A DNA stretch of 64,000 nucleotides from JABCYV01 sp035512155 (GCA_035512155.1 DATKEN010000074.1:1-64000); one strand, 5' to 3'. Counted from the first letter of the stretch, positions 16,767 to 24,790 are shown. Notes: generated from the sequence alone by a model not told the origin. Numbers and translations: made by a program.

Positions 16767-17147
16767 CTACTTGTCCCCAGTGGGAATAATGCCGGCGTTT
16801 TCGATCATGAGAATCACAGTGCGCCGTGGGGCTCTGGTGCGGTGTAGCACTCCTTTAGACACAACAAAGCCCTGCCGGGGAGAGAGTTCAACAGTTCGCT
16901 CCTCCAAGTCGATTAGCAATTTGCCCTCAACCACATAAAAAAACTCGTCGTCGTGATCATGCTTGTGCCAGTGGTACTCACCTTCAATCACTCCTAATCG
17001 CACCACCGAAGCATTGACCTGGCACAGCGTCTGGTTGTACCACTTGTGAGGTGCCGCATCCGAGAGCGCCTTCTCATCGATCAGCTCTAAATGCTGATGC
17101 AACACATTGAGGCGAGTATCGTACGGATATTGTATTGGTGCGCTCAC
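16767..17147 (-). CDS. Cupin-domain protein
   Basis: A 126-residue single-domain cupin. The metal-binding motif is visible: GEYHWHKHDHDDEFFYVVEGKLLIDL contains the G-x5-H-x-H-x3,4-E signature, and motif 2 GFVVSKGVLHRTRAP supplies the fourth His. GTG 17147 has AAGGAG eight bases upstream and is chosen over the ATG at 17189, which would overlap the upstream regulator. It is the second gene of an ArsR–cupin operon, 19 bp after the regulator. Probably a metal-dependent isomerase, dioxygenase or ligand-binding protein; substrate unknown. Confidence 0.85.
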   Translation of the reverse strand: MSAPIQYPYDTRLNVLHQHLELIDEKALSDAAPHKWYNQTLCQVNASVVRLGVIEGEYHWHKHDHDDEFFYVVEGKLLIDLEERTVELSPRQGFVVSKGVLHRTRAPRRTVILMIENAGIIPTGDK

Positions 17148-17166
17148 TTGATTTTCTCCTTTTCGC

Positions 17167-17469
17167 TCAAAGAGTTTCGGAAATCGCATCTCTGATAGCT
17201 TTAATTGCTTTCTCGTCTCGTTTGTAAAACGTCCACTTCCTGGTGCGCTTGCTTCTGAGGAAGCCCGCCTCCGAGAGAATCTTCAGGTGTTGGGTGACAG
17301 CCGGCTGGCTTACCCGTAACTTACGTGCAATGAGCAGGCCGCAGACGCCGTCCTTGACCAGATCTCCGTCACGCTGCGGCGGGAAGTGTTGCTTGGGCTG
17401 CTTCAACCACTCCAAGATTTGCAGCCGCCGCTCGTTGCCGAGGGCCCGGACCGACTTCATTATAGTCAT
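17167..17469 (-). CDS. ArsR-family winged-helix transcriptional repressor
   Basis: A ~100-residue ArsR/SmtB-type regulator, with MKSVRALGNERRLQILEWLKQ, then GVCGLLIARKLRVSQPAVTQHLKILSEAGFLRSKR (recognition helix SQPAVTQHLKIL), and the wing KRTRKWTFYKRDEKAI. The ~20-residue insertion after the second helix (QPKQHFPPQRDGDLVKDG) is typical of a subset of the family. No ArsR metal box (ELCVCDL) is present, so it is probably not a metal sensor. ATG 17469 (or 17460) is chosen because it lies next to a palindromic operator. It probably controls itself and the cupin gene downstream. Confidence 0.85.
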   Translation of the reverse strand: MTIMKSVRALGNERRLQILEWLKQPKQHFPPQRDGDLVKDGVCGLLIARKLRVSQPAVTQHLKILSEAGFLRSKRTRKWTFYKRDEKAIKAIRDAISETL

Positions 17470-17470
17470 T

Positions 17471-17500
17471 TTATCAATTAATAATTTGATGAATTGATAA
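17471..17500. promoter_or_regulatory. Palindromic operator candidate for the ArsR-type repressor
   Basis: TTATCAATT (17471–17479) and AATTGATAA (17492–17500) are perfect 9-bp inverted arms separated by 12 AT-rich bases, immediately upstream of the ArsR start codon. ArsR-family dimers bind AT-rich palindromes of this type, so autoregulation is likely. The 133 bp from here to the glycosyltransferase stop hold nothing else. Confidence 0.65.
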
Positions 17501-17633
17501 TGCCAGAAAACACGTCGAATTACAAGTTCTGTGCGGGGGGCTGGCACGCGTCTAGGCGCCGGAGAAGATGCCTGGATCAAAGGGTATTTACTTCGCGGGA
17601 GAAACCCTTGTTCACCCTCCGTCTCTCTGTATT

Positions 17634-19226
17634 TCAGAGCCAGAACTTCATTTGCGGCCAGAGATCTTGCAGCGAGGAGAATTTTTTGCCTCGGCACAGG
17701 AAGATAGGACGATGATATTCGTAGGGCATCGCGTAGGCTTGAGTTGTCTCCGCAACTTGAGTCACGCTGTCGTACATTCCATCGAGTACAGCCGGCGGTT
17801 TGCCGATGAAGATCATGCAATCCCCGCTGTAGGGAGCGGGACCCCAAAACCAGTAACTCTGGTGACCGCTGATGGCATGAGGTAGTCCGAGTCGCGGTCC
17901 GAAGTGGTCAATCGCTGCCGCTTCGCCATAATTCCTACCATAGATTCCGCAGGATTCACGCTGACCGGCGGGAATCGAGTGGTAAACCTTCGCGACGGTT
18001 GCCGCCAGTTCCGGCCAACCAAACATATCGGCGTATTGCTGGGGCAGCTCGTTCACTGCGACGGTTTCTGTTCGTTCTGGCACGGCATGCAAAGCGTGCT
18101 CGTAAGCAATGAATTTCTCCACCGGCATCATAGGCATCGCGAACGGCCAACCGATGGCAGCGCGTACGAACACGATGATTGCAAAGGCTGGTTTGACCGC
18201 CGACTGCACTAAATGCGGTGTTTGTGCGAACCAGGATTCGATAGCCACGCTGCCAGCGGCAAACAGCATCGGATACACCGGGGTCAAATAGTAGGTCTTC
18301 CCCTTTAAGACAATGAAAAGTATGAAGGAAAAGATCCAGGTCCAACCCAGCGCGCGGAATCCCTTCCCACCCTTCAGGAGCAAACACCAGATTAGTCCAG
18401 GTACCCATAACAGCACGGTAAGCATACCGAGGGAATCGAGATTCGATTTCAAATACGGCCAAGGCCCCAGAACGATGTTCTTGTCGCTCTTGGCAATATT
18501 GGAGAGCAGTTCGTAGGTTGCCCAGTAATGGGTGTACTCCCAAATGATATTGGGCAGAGCGATCAAGAACGCTATCACCGCGCCATACCACGGCCAGCGG
18601 GTCAGCAAGAGATTTCTCTGTGGCGAGACTGCAATGCCCGCGAAGAACGCGATCAGAAAAAACAGCATGGCGTGCTTGCCTTGCAGGGCCAATCCCGCAA
18701 ACAGACCGAAGAGCAGCCATAGCCTCTGGCTTTCTCCAGCGAAAATCCGCGCCGCTACCCAGGCGCAGGCAGCCCAACCCAGGGTCATGAACATGTCGGT
18801 ATTGAGCCATGTACCAAAGTATTGCGGCGCTCCGAAAACACAAAGGCAGGTGAGGAATTGCGCATAGCGGCCGCCTCCCATCACGCGAGCGGTCAGACCG
18901 GTCAGAATCAATTGCGCAACCGCAAAGAGGATCGGGACGAATCGGATGGCAAACAGCGTATCTCCAAGAATCTTTTGAGACGCCCACGCGATGAACGGTG
19001 TTCCGGGAGGATGATCCACGTAGCCCCAGGCCAGATGCTTTCCGCAAGCAATGAAGTAGAGCTCGTCACGGAAGAATCCGTAGCCCTTGTAAAACACCAG
19101 ATGCACCACAAGAGCGACCAGAGCGAATCCACCGAGGAGAAACCAATCACCTCGGCTGGACGGGTGGAGCTGCGAAGTCTCCGCAGAGGACTTTGTCGTT
19201 ACCTCCTGCTGCTGTTCGGTTCTCAT
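17634..19226 (-). CDS. GT39/ArnT-like membrane glycosyltransferase
   Basis: A ~530-residue polytopic membrane protein of the dolichyl-/polyprenyl-phosphate sugar transferase type (GT39/GT83 superfamily). The first loop carries the expected acidic motif FRDELYFIACGKHLAWGYVDHPPGTPFIAW (residues ~55–85, with the catalytic-type D-E pair). Nine or more hydrophobic helices follow, then a C-terminal soluble domain (~400–530). Such enzymes move a lipid-linked sugar onto a protein or lipid on the outer face of the membrane. A TATAAT at 19247–19242 (reverse) places transcription just upstream of ATG 19226, which I prefer over TTG 19241. No other glycan gene is adjacent, so the acceptor is unknown. Confidence 0.85.
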   Translation of the reverse strand: MRTEQQQEVTTKSSAETSQLHPSSRGDWFLLGGFALVALVVHLVFYKGYGFFRDELYFIACGKHLAWGYVDHPPGTPFIAWASQKILGDTLFAIRFVPILFAVAQLILTGLTARVMGGGRYAQFLTCLCVFGAPQYFGTWLNTDMFMTLGWAACAWVAARIFAGESQRLWLLFGLFAGLALQGKHAMLFFLIAFFAGIAVSPQRNLLLTRWPWYGAVIAFLIALPNIIWEYTHYWATYELLSNIAKSDKNIVLGPWPYLKSNLDSLGMLTVLLWVPGLIWCLLLKGGKGFRALGWTWIFSFILFIVLKGKTYYLTPVYPMLFAAGSVAIESWFAQTPHLVQSAVKPAFAIIVFVRAAIGWPFAMPMMPVEKFIAYEHALHAVPERTETVAVNELPQQYADMFGWPELAATVAKVYHSIPAGQRESCGIYGRNYGEAAAIDHFGPRLGLPHAISGHQSYWFWGPAPYSGDCMIFIGKPPAVLDGMYDSVTQVAETTQAYAMPYEYHRPIFLCRGKKFSSLQDLWPQMKFWL

Positions 19227-19341
19227 GGACGCTTGCCGCAAATTATAGCTTCACGGTGAGCGAGGACCACTGGCACATCTACTTTCGCGATGAATTATCA
19301 TGCCTGCTGCAAGGCAAGCGTTGACGACCTGAAAACTCCCC

Positions 19342-19956
19342 ATGAAAAATCTCGGAATTCTCCTCTCCGGCCGCGGCTCGAATTTTGAAGCCATCGCGAA
19401 GAACGTTGCCTCTGGAAACATCCCCAATGCTCGCATAGCCGTTGTAATCTCGAACAAGGCTGACGCCGGTGGCATCGAGACTGCCCGCCGGCTCGGACTG
19501 GCCGCACTGATAATCCGTTCGCAGGGCAAACAGCGGGAAGAACACGATCGCGAAGTGGTGGCCGCCCTGCAGGAGCACAAAGTCGATCTTGTATGCCTCG
19601 CCGGATACATGCGCTTGCTCTCACCCTGGTTCGTGCAACAGTTCCCGCGCCGGATTCTCAACATCCATCCCTCGCTTCTCCCCGCGTTCCCCGGATTGGA
19701 AGCGCAGGAGCAAGCCTTCGCCTACGGCGTAAAAGTGGCCGGCTGCAGCGTGCATTTTGTCGATGAAGAACTCGACCACGGCGCCATCATCGTGCAGAAG
19801 GCTGTGCCAGTGCTCGACACCGACAACGAGCACTCGCTGGCCGCGCGCATTCTGGAGCAGGAACACGTTGCCTATTCCGAGGCGATCAAGATCGTGCTGC
19901 AGGGAAAGTTTGATGTGGTGGGGAGAAAGCTCGTGACGAAGATCACAGCGAAATAG
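19342..19956 (+). CDS. purN: Phosphoribosylglycinamide formyltransferase (GAR transformylase)
   Basis: A 204-residue enzyme that transfers formyl from 10-formyl-THF to GAR in step 3 of purine synthesis. The N-terminal ILLSGRGSNFEAI binds phosphate. The active-site Asn-His pair is in RILNIHPSLLPAFPGLEAQEQA, and the Asp in HFVDEELDHGAIIVQ, all at normal spacing. Length is typical. It stands alone here; purH lies 11 kb away at 30766, so purine genes are dispersed. Confidence 0.96.
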   Translation: MKNLGILLSGRGSNFEAIAKNVASGNIPNARIAVVISNKADAGGIETARRLGLAALIIRSQGKQREEHDREVVAALQEHKVDLVCLAGYMRLLSPWFVQQFPRRILNIHPSLLPAFPGLEAQEQAFAYGVKVAGCSVHFVDEELDHGAIIVQKAVPVLDTDNEHSLAARILEQEHVAYSEAIKIVLQGKFDVVGRKLVTKITAK

Positions 19957-19975
19957 CAACAAATCCGCTACTCTC

Positions 19976-20009
19976 GAATTGCAGAATTTACGAATTGACG
20001 AATTGAAAT
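19976..20009. repeat. AT-rich repeat, left flank of the four-helix-bundle gene
   Basis: A degenerate run of GAATT/AATTGA units. CGAATTGACG at 19991–20000 is the exact inverse of CGTCAATTCG at 20401–20410, on the other side of the gene. Confidence 0.55.
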
Positions 20010-20023
20010 AAGCTGAGCACCGC

Positions 20024-20419
20024 ATGAAGCCTGCCGAGGAACTTAAGCTGCGAACAAAGAAGTTCGCGCTGCGAATTGTCAAGGTTTTCCAGGCATTACC
20101 TCGCTCTGAGGATGCACGCACGTTGGGAAGACAATTGCTTAGATCCGGCACTTCCGTTGCGGCCAACTATCGTGCTGTCTGTCGTTCCCGATCTAAAGCG
20201 GAGTTTGTGGCCCGACTCGGCATAGTCGTCGAGGAGATCGACGAAACTGTTTTCTGGCTCGAGCTCCTGGTCGACTCTGGAATCGTCTCAGCCGTCCGAT
20301 TGGACAATCTGCTGCGCGAAGCAAATGAACTTCTTGCGATTTTCGTCAGCTCACAACTTACCTCAAAGGGCATCGGATCCAATTCGACAATCTGTAAATC
20401 CGTCAATTCGACAATCTAA
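20024..20419 (+). CDS. Four-helix-bundle protein (23S rRNA intervening-sequence/Avd-like family)
   Basis: A 131-residue protein of the four-helix-bundle family first seen in 23S rRNA intervening sequences. The pattern is clear: LRTKKFALRIVKVFQALP, then ARTLGRQLLRSGTSVAANYRAVCRSRSKAEFVARLGIVVEEIDETVFWLELL, then LDNLLREANELLAIFVSSQ. Related proteins include the diversity-generating-retroelement accessory protein Avd, but no reverse transcriptase or variable repeat is nearby. The C-terminal ~15 residues (SNSTICKSVNSTI) are encoded by the AT-rich flanking repeat, suggesting read-through into it. Function of free-standing members is unknown. Confidence 0.82.
   Translation: MKPAEELKLRTKKFALRIVKVFQALPRSEDARTLGRQLLRSGTSVAANYRAVCRSRSKAEFVARLGIVVEEIDETVFWLELLVDSGIVSAVRLDNLLREANELLAIFVSSQLTSKGIGSNSTICKSVNSTI
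20381..20418. repeat. AT-rich repeat, right flank of the four-helix-bundle gene
   Basis: Two near-direct copies of CAATTCGACAATCTGTAAAT-like sequence, inverted with respect to the left flank (exact 10-bp match CGTCAATTCG). It overlaps the 3' end of the gene and abuts the tyrS promoter. Confidence 0.55.
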
Positions 20420-20448
20420 ATGGCGATCATCGGTATAATTTCACGACA

Positions 20449-21741
20449 ATGCCTACTTTCGCCCCCGTTGACGAACAACTGGCTTACATTAAAAAAGGTT
20501 CCGCGGAGATCATCCGAGAAGCCGACCTGGGTTCGAGGCTGGAAAAATCGCGTGCCTCGGGCAAGCCTATTCGCGTTAAAGCTGGCTTCGATCCCACCGC
20601 GCCCGACTTGCATCTCGGTCACACCGTCCTGCTGCGCAAGCTCAAGCACTTTCAGGACCTCGGCCACACGGTCATTTTTTTAATCGGCGATTTCACCGGC
20701 ATGATCGGCGATCCTACCGGCCGCTCCGCCACTCGTCCGCCACTCAGCGCCGAAGAAATCATGAGGAACGCCAAGACTTACATGGCGCAGGTATGGAAGA
20801 TTCTCGCCCAGGCTAAGACCGAAGTTCGCTTCAACAGCGAGTGGTTTGACAAGCTAAAGCCGGCAGACTGGATTCGTCTGACCGCCAAGTTCACCGTCTC
20901 GCAGATGCTCGAACGCGAAGACTTCCACAGACGCTTTCTCGAAGAGAAGCCGATTGCCCTGCACGAATTGCTTTATCCGCTGGCTCAGGGATACGACTCC
21001 GTGGCCCTCCAGGCCGATGTTGAGCTCGGCGGCACCGACCAGAAGTTCAACTTGCTCGTTGGTCGCGAACTGCAGCGCTCCTACGGCCAGGAATCGCAAG
21101 TGGTGCTGACCACGCCCATTCTCGAAGGGCTCGACGGCGTACAGAAAATGTCGAAATCGCTAGGTAATGCGATCGGGATCCAGGAGCCACCACTGGAGAT
21201 GTATGGCAAGATCATGTCGATTTCCGACCGGATGATGTGGAGATACTACGAGCTGCTGACGGATGTCCAGCTTCCAGAAATCGAAAAGATGAAGAGTGAA
21301 GCACATCCGATGGAGGCGAAGAAGAACCTCGCACGCACGATTGTGACCGACTTCCACTCCGCGGACGCGGCGGCGAAAGCAGGAGAGGATTGGGCCAAGC
21401 AGTTCCAGAAGGATGAAGTGCCAGAAAATGTAGAGGAGGTCGAGGTCCGGCACGCCGACGTCTACTCGGATGCCGGGGAAAGAGGCCCGGCTCAGGTTAT
21501 CGGTCTTCCACCATACGTAGGTGTCCGGGCCGACAAACTGATCCGCGCGGCTGGATTCGTGGCCTCCGCGACTGAGGCTATGCGGAAGATCGAAGAGAAA
21601 GCAGTGCACATAAATGGAATTACGGTCGAAACCTGGATGCTTCGCGTACCACAGAACGACCCTCTGGTCGTCCGCGTAGGCAAGAAGATCAAGAAGATAT
21701 GCCTCATCCCACGAGGTTCATCAAGTTCGGGCATCCTATGA
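20449..21741 (+). CDS. tyrS: Tyrosyl-tRNA synthetase
   Basis: A 430-residue class I aminoacyl-tRNA synthetase that charges tRNA-Tyr. HIGH-type motif DPTAPDLHLGHTVLL (~45–60), Tyr pocket (YPLAQGYDSVALQADVELGGTDQKFNLL), the KMSKS signature (VQKMSKSLGNAI, ~228), and a C-terminal S4 RNA-binding domain (KLIRAAGFVASATEAMRKIEE…AVHINGITV). The organisation is that of the TyrZ-like bacterial type. A TATAAT at 20434–20439 places the transcript start only a few bases before the ATG, so the leader is very short and no ribosome-binding site is visible. The last ~10 residues (RGSSSSGIL) run up to the REP element that begins immediately after the stop. Confidence 0.96.
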   Translation: MPTFAPVDEQLAYIKKGSAEIIREADLGSRLEKSRASGKPIRVKAGFDPTAPDLHLGHTVLLRKLKHFQDLGHTVIFLIGDFTGMIGDPTGRSATRPPLSAEEIMRNAKTYMAQVWKILAQAKTEVRFNSEWFDKLKPADWIRLTAKFTVSQMLEREDFHRRFLEEKPIALHELLYPLAQGYDSVALQADVELGGTDQKFNLLVGRELQRSYGQESQVVLTTPILEGLDGVQKMSKSLGNAIGIQEPPLEMYGKIMSISDRMMWRYYELLTDVQLPEIEKMKSEAHPMEAKKNLARTIVTDFHSADAAAKAGEDWAKQFQKDEVPENVEEVEVRHADVYSDAGERGPAQVIGLPPYVGVRADKLIRAAGFVASATEAMRKIEEKAVHINGITVETWMLRVPQNDPLVVRVGKKIKKICLIPRGSSSSGIL

Positions 21742-21742
21742 C

Positions 21743-21789
21743 CACGTGGGGACAGCCGCCCTCGGCTGTCCGGGCGAGCGAAGCTCGCC
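21743..21789 (+). repeat. REP-like palindromic unit (left, direct)
   Basis: Begins CACGTGGGGACAGCCG: a GTGG tetranucleotide followed by hairpin 1 (GGACAGCCG/CGGCTGTCC) and hairpin 2 (GGCGAGC GAA GCTCGCC). Such GTRG-plus-palindrome units are the substrates of RAYT transposases. An inverted copy lies at 21888–21934, so the pair forms a BIME-like unit directly 5' of a RAYT gene. The bases between them (21790–21887) show no gene. Confidence 0.8.
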
Positions 21790-21887
21790 AGCTTTCGGCA
21801 AACAGTTTCCCGATCCGGAATTCGTTCACGGTTAAACACCGACAAGCTCGTTCGGATAGCAAGCACGTCATGTAAACTGTCCCAACT

Positions 21888-21934
21888 GCGGAGCATTGCT
21901 CCGCCGGACAGCCGAGGGCGGCTGTCCCCACGTG
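21888..21934 (-). repeat. REP-like palindromic unit (right, inverted)
   Basis: Hairpin GCGGAG…CTCCGC followed by GGACAGCCGAGGGCGGCTGT and CCCCACGTG, the reverse of the left unit. It ends five bases before the RAYT start codon. Confidence 0.8.
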
Positions 21935-21938
21935 AATC

Positions 21939-22451
21939 GTGCCGAAAGCTTTTTACCGACGGCAGCTTCCACATCTTCAACGCCATGGTAAGCCACACTT
22001 CCTGACGTTCTGTACCAATCAGCGCTGGATTCTTCCCGAAGGTATCCGGTCGATCGTCCTGGAGTGCTGCTTACACGACGAAGGAATTAAGACAAACATT
22101 CAAGTCGTGGTGGTGATGCCAGACCATGTGCATATGATCTTCACGCCGCTGGTCAACCAACGAGCCATGGAGGTCTATTCCCTGGCGGAAATAACCGACG
22201 CGATTAAGGGAGCTTCGGCTCACAAGGTCAACCAGGCTATGGAGCGTCACGGACAGGTGTGGCAGCCGGAATCCTTCGATCACGTACTGCGATCATCGGA
22301 AAGTCTGCTGCACAAGGTGCAGTACGTGCTGGAGAATCCGCTGCGCCAAGGCTTGGCCGCCGGTGGGAAAGTTATCCCTGGATCTGGCAGAAGCCGTTCA
22401 TCAACCCTTATGCTGTATAGATTACGTGTGTTGACGCAGGCTGGTCATTAA
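21939..22451 (+). CDS. REP-associated tyrosine transposase (RAYT, Y1/HUH family)
   Basis: A 170-residue Y1 transposase. The N-terminus (RRQLPHLQRHGKPHFLTFCTNQRWIL) matches the RAYT core. The HUH metal-binding motif is MPDHVHMIF (~residues 60–68), and the probable nucleophilic Tyr is in LLHKVQYVLENPLRQGLA near the C-terminus. RAYTs nick and mobilise REP hairpins as single strands, and REP units lie directly upstream of this gene and at two other places in the window. The GTG start follows the inverted REP unit without a clear ribosome-binding site. The C-terminal tail after GLAAGG appears normal in length; the gene seems intact. Confidence 0.9.
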   Translation: MPKAFYRRQLPHLQRHGKPHFLTFCTNQRWILPEGIRSIVLECCLHDEGIKTNIQVVVVMPDHVHMIFTPLVNQRAMEVYSLAEITDAIKGASAHKVNQAMERHGQVWQPESFDHVLRSSESLLHKVQYVLENPLRQGLAAGGKVIPGSGRSRSSTLMLYRLRVLTQAGH

Positions 22452-22487
22452 CAACACGGTCGCTTCTGTTACTCTCATCCGGCGAAA

Positions 22488-22792
22488 ATGCGCGCCGCGG
22501 CCATCTTCGGGTTGTGTTCATCCGCTAGGGACCTCAAACCTTTCCAGAAGCATTCTGGCGCAAGCTGGCATATCGGCCTTCTCGCAGACTCAGGCGAGGC
22601 TGATGCGATCGGGTTACGCGTAGCTCGAAGCCGACGGTACTAGCCGCCTTCGCCAATGCGCCGTCTTATGGCGGCGGGATGAAGATCGCTCCAAACGCCC
22701 GACTCGAGGTTTACGCGGATGGCGAATACGTATGCCGCACGCCCATTGAGGTTGGTCTGGCGCCTAAGGCGTTAAGCGTGATCGTGCCATGA
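22488..22792 (+). pseudogene. Decayed diacylglycerol/lipid kinase gene (multiple deletions)
   Basis: Three fragments appear in order. From ATG 22488: MRAAAIFGLCSSARDLKPFQ then SWHIGLLADSGEADAIG, resembling the N-terminus of acidobacterial lipid kinases, ending at a TAG. From ~22630, in another frame: AAFANAPSYGGGMKIAPNAR, the conserved strand and Gly-rich loop of DAGK/YegS enzymes. This continues directly into YADGEYVCRTPIEVGLAPKA and SVIVP, the usual C-terminal strand. The catalytic GGDGT loop and ~60 residues before the C-terminus are missing. Only ~305 bp remain of a ~900-bp gene. Assignment to the family is from remembered motifs and is tentative; that it is a broken gene is more certain. 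Confidence 0.55.
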
Positions 22793-22828
22793 CAGGGCTC
22801 GGTGTTGTGCCGAATAGATTCCCTGCCC

Positions 22829-23521
22829 TCACAAACGTTGGGCGATTGTCGAGGCCATCTTCTTGGCCGCGTCCACGCTGATCCCGTTGGTGCGCAGGTC
22901 CAGGTTTACCATGACATCGCCCTTGCGCATAAGCAAAGCCGAGCCATCGGGCGCGATGTAGGCTTCGTCGCCGATGCCCGGCAGCACCGTAAACGATTCT
23001 GCGCCGGAAAGCTGCTTCACCGCGCCATGAGCTAGTCTCATAGTCATCGCCCCACCCTGCCATGTGTACTCGACGTCCATTCGCTTGCCGGCCTGACCGA
23101 AGTGATATGCGCAGCTCGTGATGCCACGCTGTTCGACCGAAATTACCTTCTCTCCTAGAGCGCTCGCGGCTTCGGAGGTCGACAACATGGCGCAAGGCTC
23201 GCGTTTGCCCCGGTACGGAGTCGCCTCGCTATCCATCTGACGGGAGAATTGTTGAATGCGCTGCTTTGCGCGATAGCCAATGTAGAAGCACGCTCCGGCT
23301 CCCAGCATCATCAGCAGCACGAATGCAGCGACCACTCCGATAATGACCTTAACCACGGTGCTGCTGCCCTGCGCGGCTGCCGGGGCGCCCGGGGCGACGG
23401 ATGACGGCGCAGCGGTTCCAGCGACAGGCGGCGTCGACGGCGCCACGGTCGTACCGCATTTCGAGCAGAACTTCGCCCCTTCTGACAGCGGTGCACCACA
23501 ATTCACGCAAAATGCAGCCAT
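22829..23521 (-). CDS. Zinc-ribbon membrane-anchored protein
   Basis: A 230-residue protein starting with a double-CxxC zinc ribbon (FCVNCGAPLSEGAKFCSKCG), followed by an Ala/Pro linker. One membrane helix follows (~58–82, VVKVIIGVVAAFVLLMMLGAGACFYIGY), then an extracytoplasmic domain (~95–230). That domain has CAMLSTSEAASALGEKV, two further Cys (REPC, TSCAYHF) and VLPGIGDEAYIAPDGSALLMRKGDVMVNLDL, which resembles small DUF-type domains of secreted lipoproteins. Cytosolic zinc-ribbon/periplasmic-domain proteins of this layout are common in Acidobacteriota, and their function is unknown. Confidence 0.8.
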   Translation of the reverse strand: MAAFCVNCGAPLSEGAKFCSKCGTTVAPSTPPVAGTAAPSSVAPGAPAAAQGSSTVVKVIIGVVAAFVLLMMLGAGACFYIGYRAKQRIQQFSRQMDSEATPYRGKREPCAMLSTSEAASALGEKVISVEQRGITSCAYHFGQAGKRMDVEYTWQGGAMTMRLAHGAVKQLSGAESFTVLPGIGDEAYIAPDGSALLMRKGDVMVNLDLRTNGISVDAAKKMASTIAQRL

Positions 23522-23733
23522 GGCGCGCCTCCCTAAGACGCTTTACGTTTCCGCGGGGCCTGATTACAGGAATGCAAAATGCTACTAAACCGATAACGAG
23601 CGAGAATACGAAGCGAGAAAAGATAGCTAAAGCGGCGCAATCTTACGAAGCTTTTTAGCTGAGGTCAAGAATTAGAGCTTGCCAGGTCCAAAACGCACGC
23701 TGTGCGATTCCGGTGCTAAACTAGCCTATCGTT

Positions 23734-24648
23734 ATGGCGGACAGCGGACGTTCCCGAACTTTGCTCTGGATCCTGATCGGGGGAGGAGCATTCTTCCTGT
23801 TCGTGCTGGCGGTATTCACACTAGTGTACCTGGCACTGCGAACAGGAGGGGAGCAAGCCTCGATCCGCGGCTTCGGCGACAAACTCGGCGTGGTGGAGCT
23901 CGAAGGAGTCATCATCGATCCTTCAACAGTGGTAAGCCAGCTCAAGAAATTTGCCGAGGACGATTCGATTAAAGCCATTATCCTGCACGTGAATTCACCC
24001 GGTGGTGGCGTGGCCGCCTCAGAAGAAATTTATCGCGAGGTCAAGCGCATCCGCGACGAAAAGAAGAAGCGTATCGTGGCCTCTATCGAGACCGTCGGCG
24101 CGAGCGGCGCCTACTACGTTTCATCTGCGACCAATAGGATTTATGCAGACAACGGCAGTATCGTCGGGTCGATCGGCGTAATTGCCGAGTGGGTGAATTA
24201 TGGCGATCTGCTGCGTTGGGCCAAGCTCAAGCAGGAAGTGCTGAAGGTGGGCGAATTCAAGGATACTGGCGATCCGTCGCGGGAGATGACTCCGGCCGAG
24301 AGAGCCTACATGCAGTCCCTCATTAATGATATGTATGGGCAGTTCGTACACGCAGTAGCAGATGCGCGCCATGCCAAGGAAGAGGACATCAAGGCGATCG
24401 CCGACGGCAGGGTTTGGACCGGCCAGCAAGCGCTCTCCATGAAGCTGATCGATCAGGTGGGAGATTTCGAGACTGCCGTGGATGACACCGGTAAAGCCGT
24501 GGGGATTTCCGGCAAACCCGTGCTGGTTCATCCTGAGAAAGACCGCAAAACTCTGCTCGACCTGCTCTTCGGCGACGTTTCGGAATGGCTTCCTAGCCGG
24601 GAAAAACTGCTCGAGCAACACCTGGGTTTTTATTACCTCTGGAAATAG
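23734..24648 (+). CDS. sppA: Signal peptide peptidase SppA (short type)
   Basis: A 304-residue S49 peptidase that degrades cleaved signal peptides. One N-terminal membrane anchor (~10–35, LLWILIGGGAFFLFVLAVFTLVYLAL), then the catalytic domain. Conserved motifs are HVNSPGGGVAASEEIY and the nucleophile Ser in VGASGAYYVSS (S124) with general-base Lys in VGEFKDTGDPSR (K176). The 52-residue Ser–Lys spacing matches short SppA enzymes. A GRVWTGQQA motif and oligomerisation helix follow. The upstream 212 bp (23522–23733) hold no recognisable feature. The gene is followed by the HU/IHF gene on the same strand, 142 bp downstream. Confidence 0.95.
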   Translation: MADSGRSRTLLWILIGGGAFFLFVLAVFTLVYLALRTGGEQASIRGFGDKLGVVELEGVIIDPSTVVSQLKKFAEDDSIKAIILHVNSPGGGVAASEEIYREVKRIRDEKKKRIVASIETVGASGAYYVSSATNRIYADNGSIVGSIGVIAEWVNYGDLLRWAKLKQEVLKVGEFKDTGDPSREMTPAERAYMQSLINDMYGQFVHAVADARHAKEEDIKAIADGRVWTGQQALSMKLIDQVGDFETAVDDTGKAVGISGKPVLVHPEKDRKTLLDLLFGDVSEWLPSREKLLEQHLGFYYLWK

Positions 24649-24790
24649 GTTTCGGCCCCTAGGTTCAAAGAAAGCAACATTTAAAAAAGCTTCTTGCCAT
24701 AACCCCTTAAATTTGAGAAGTTTGTGCAGAACCAAGGGCGGCGAAGCGCTCGCCCCTCTGCGACTGAGATCGATATGGAGCGAAGAGTGT

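Noticed and set aside
17956..19047. A 363-codon reverse frame inside the GT39-like gene
   Set aside because: It overlaps the glycosyltransferase on the same strand in another frame and lacks a ribosome-binding site and domain signatures.
20024..20419. Possible diversity-generating retroelement, because the protein resembles Avd
   Set aside because: No reverse transcriptase, template repeat or variable repeat is nearby; free-standing four-helix-bundle genes are common.
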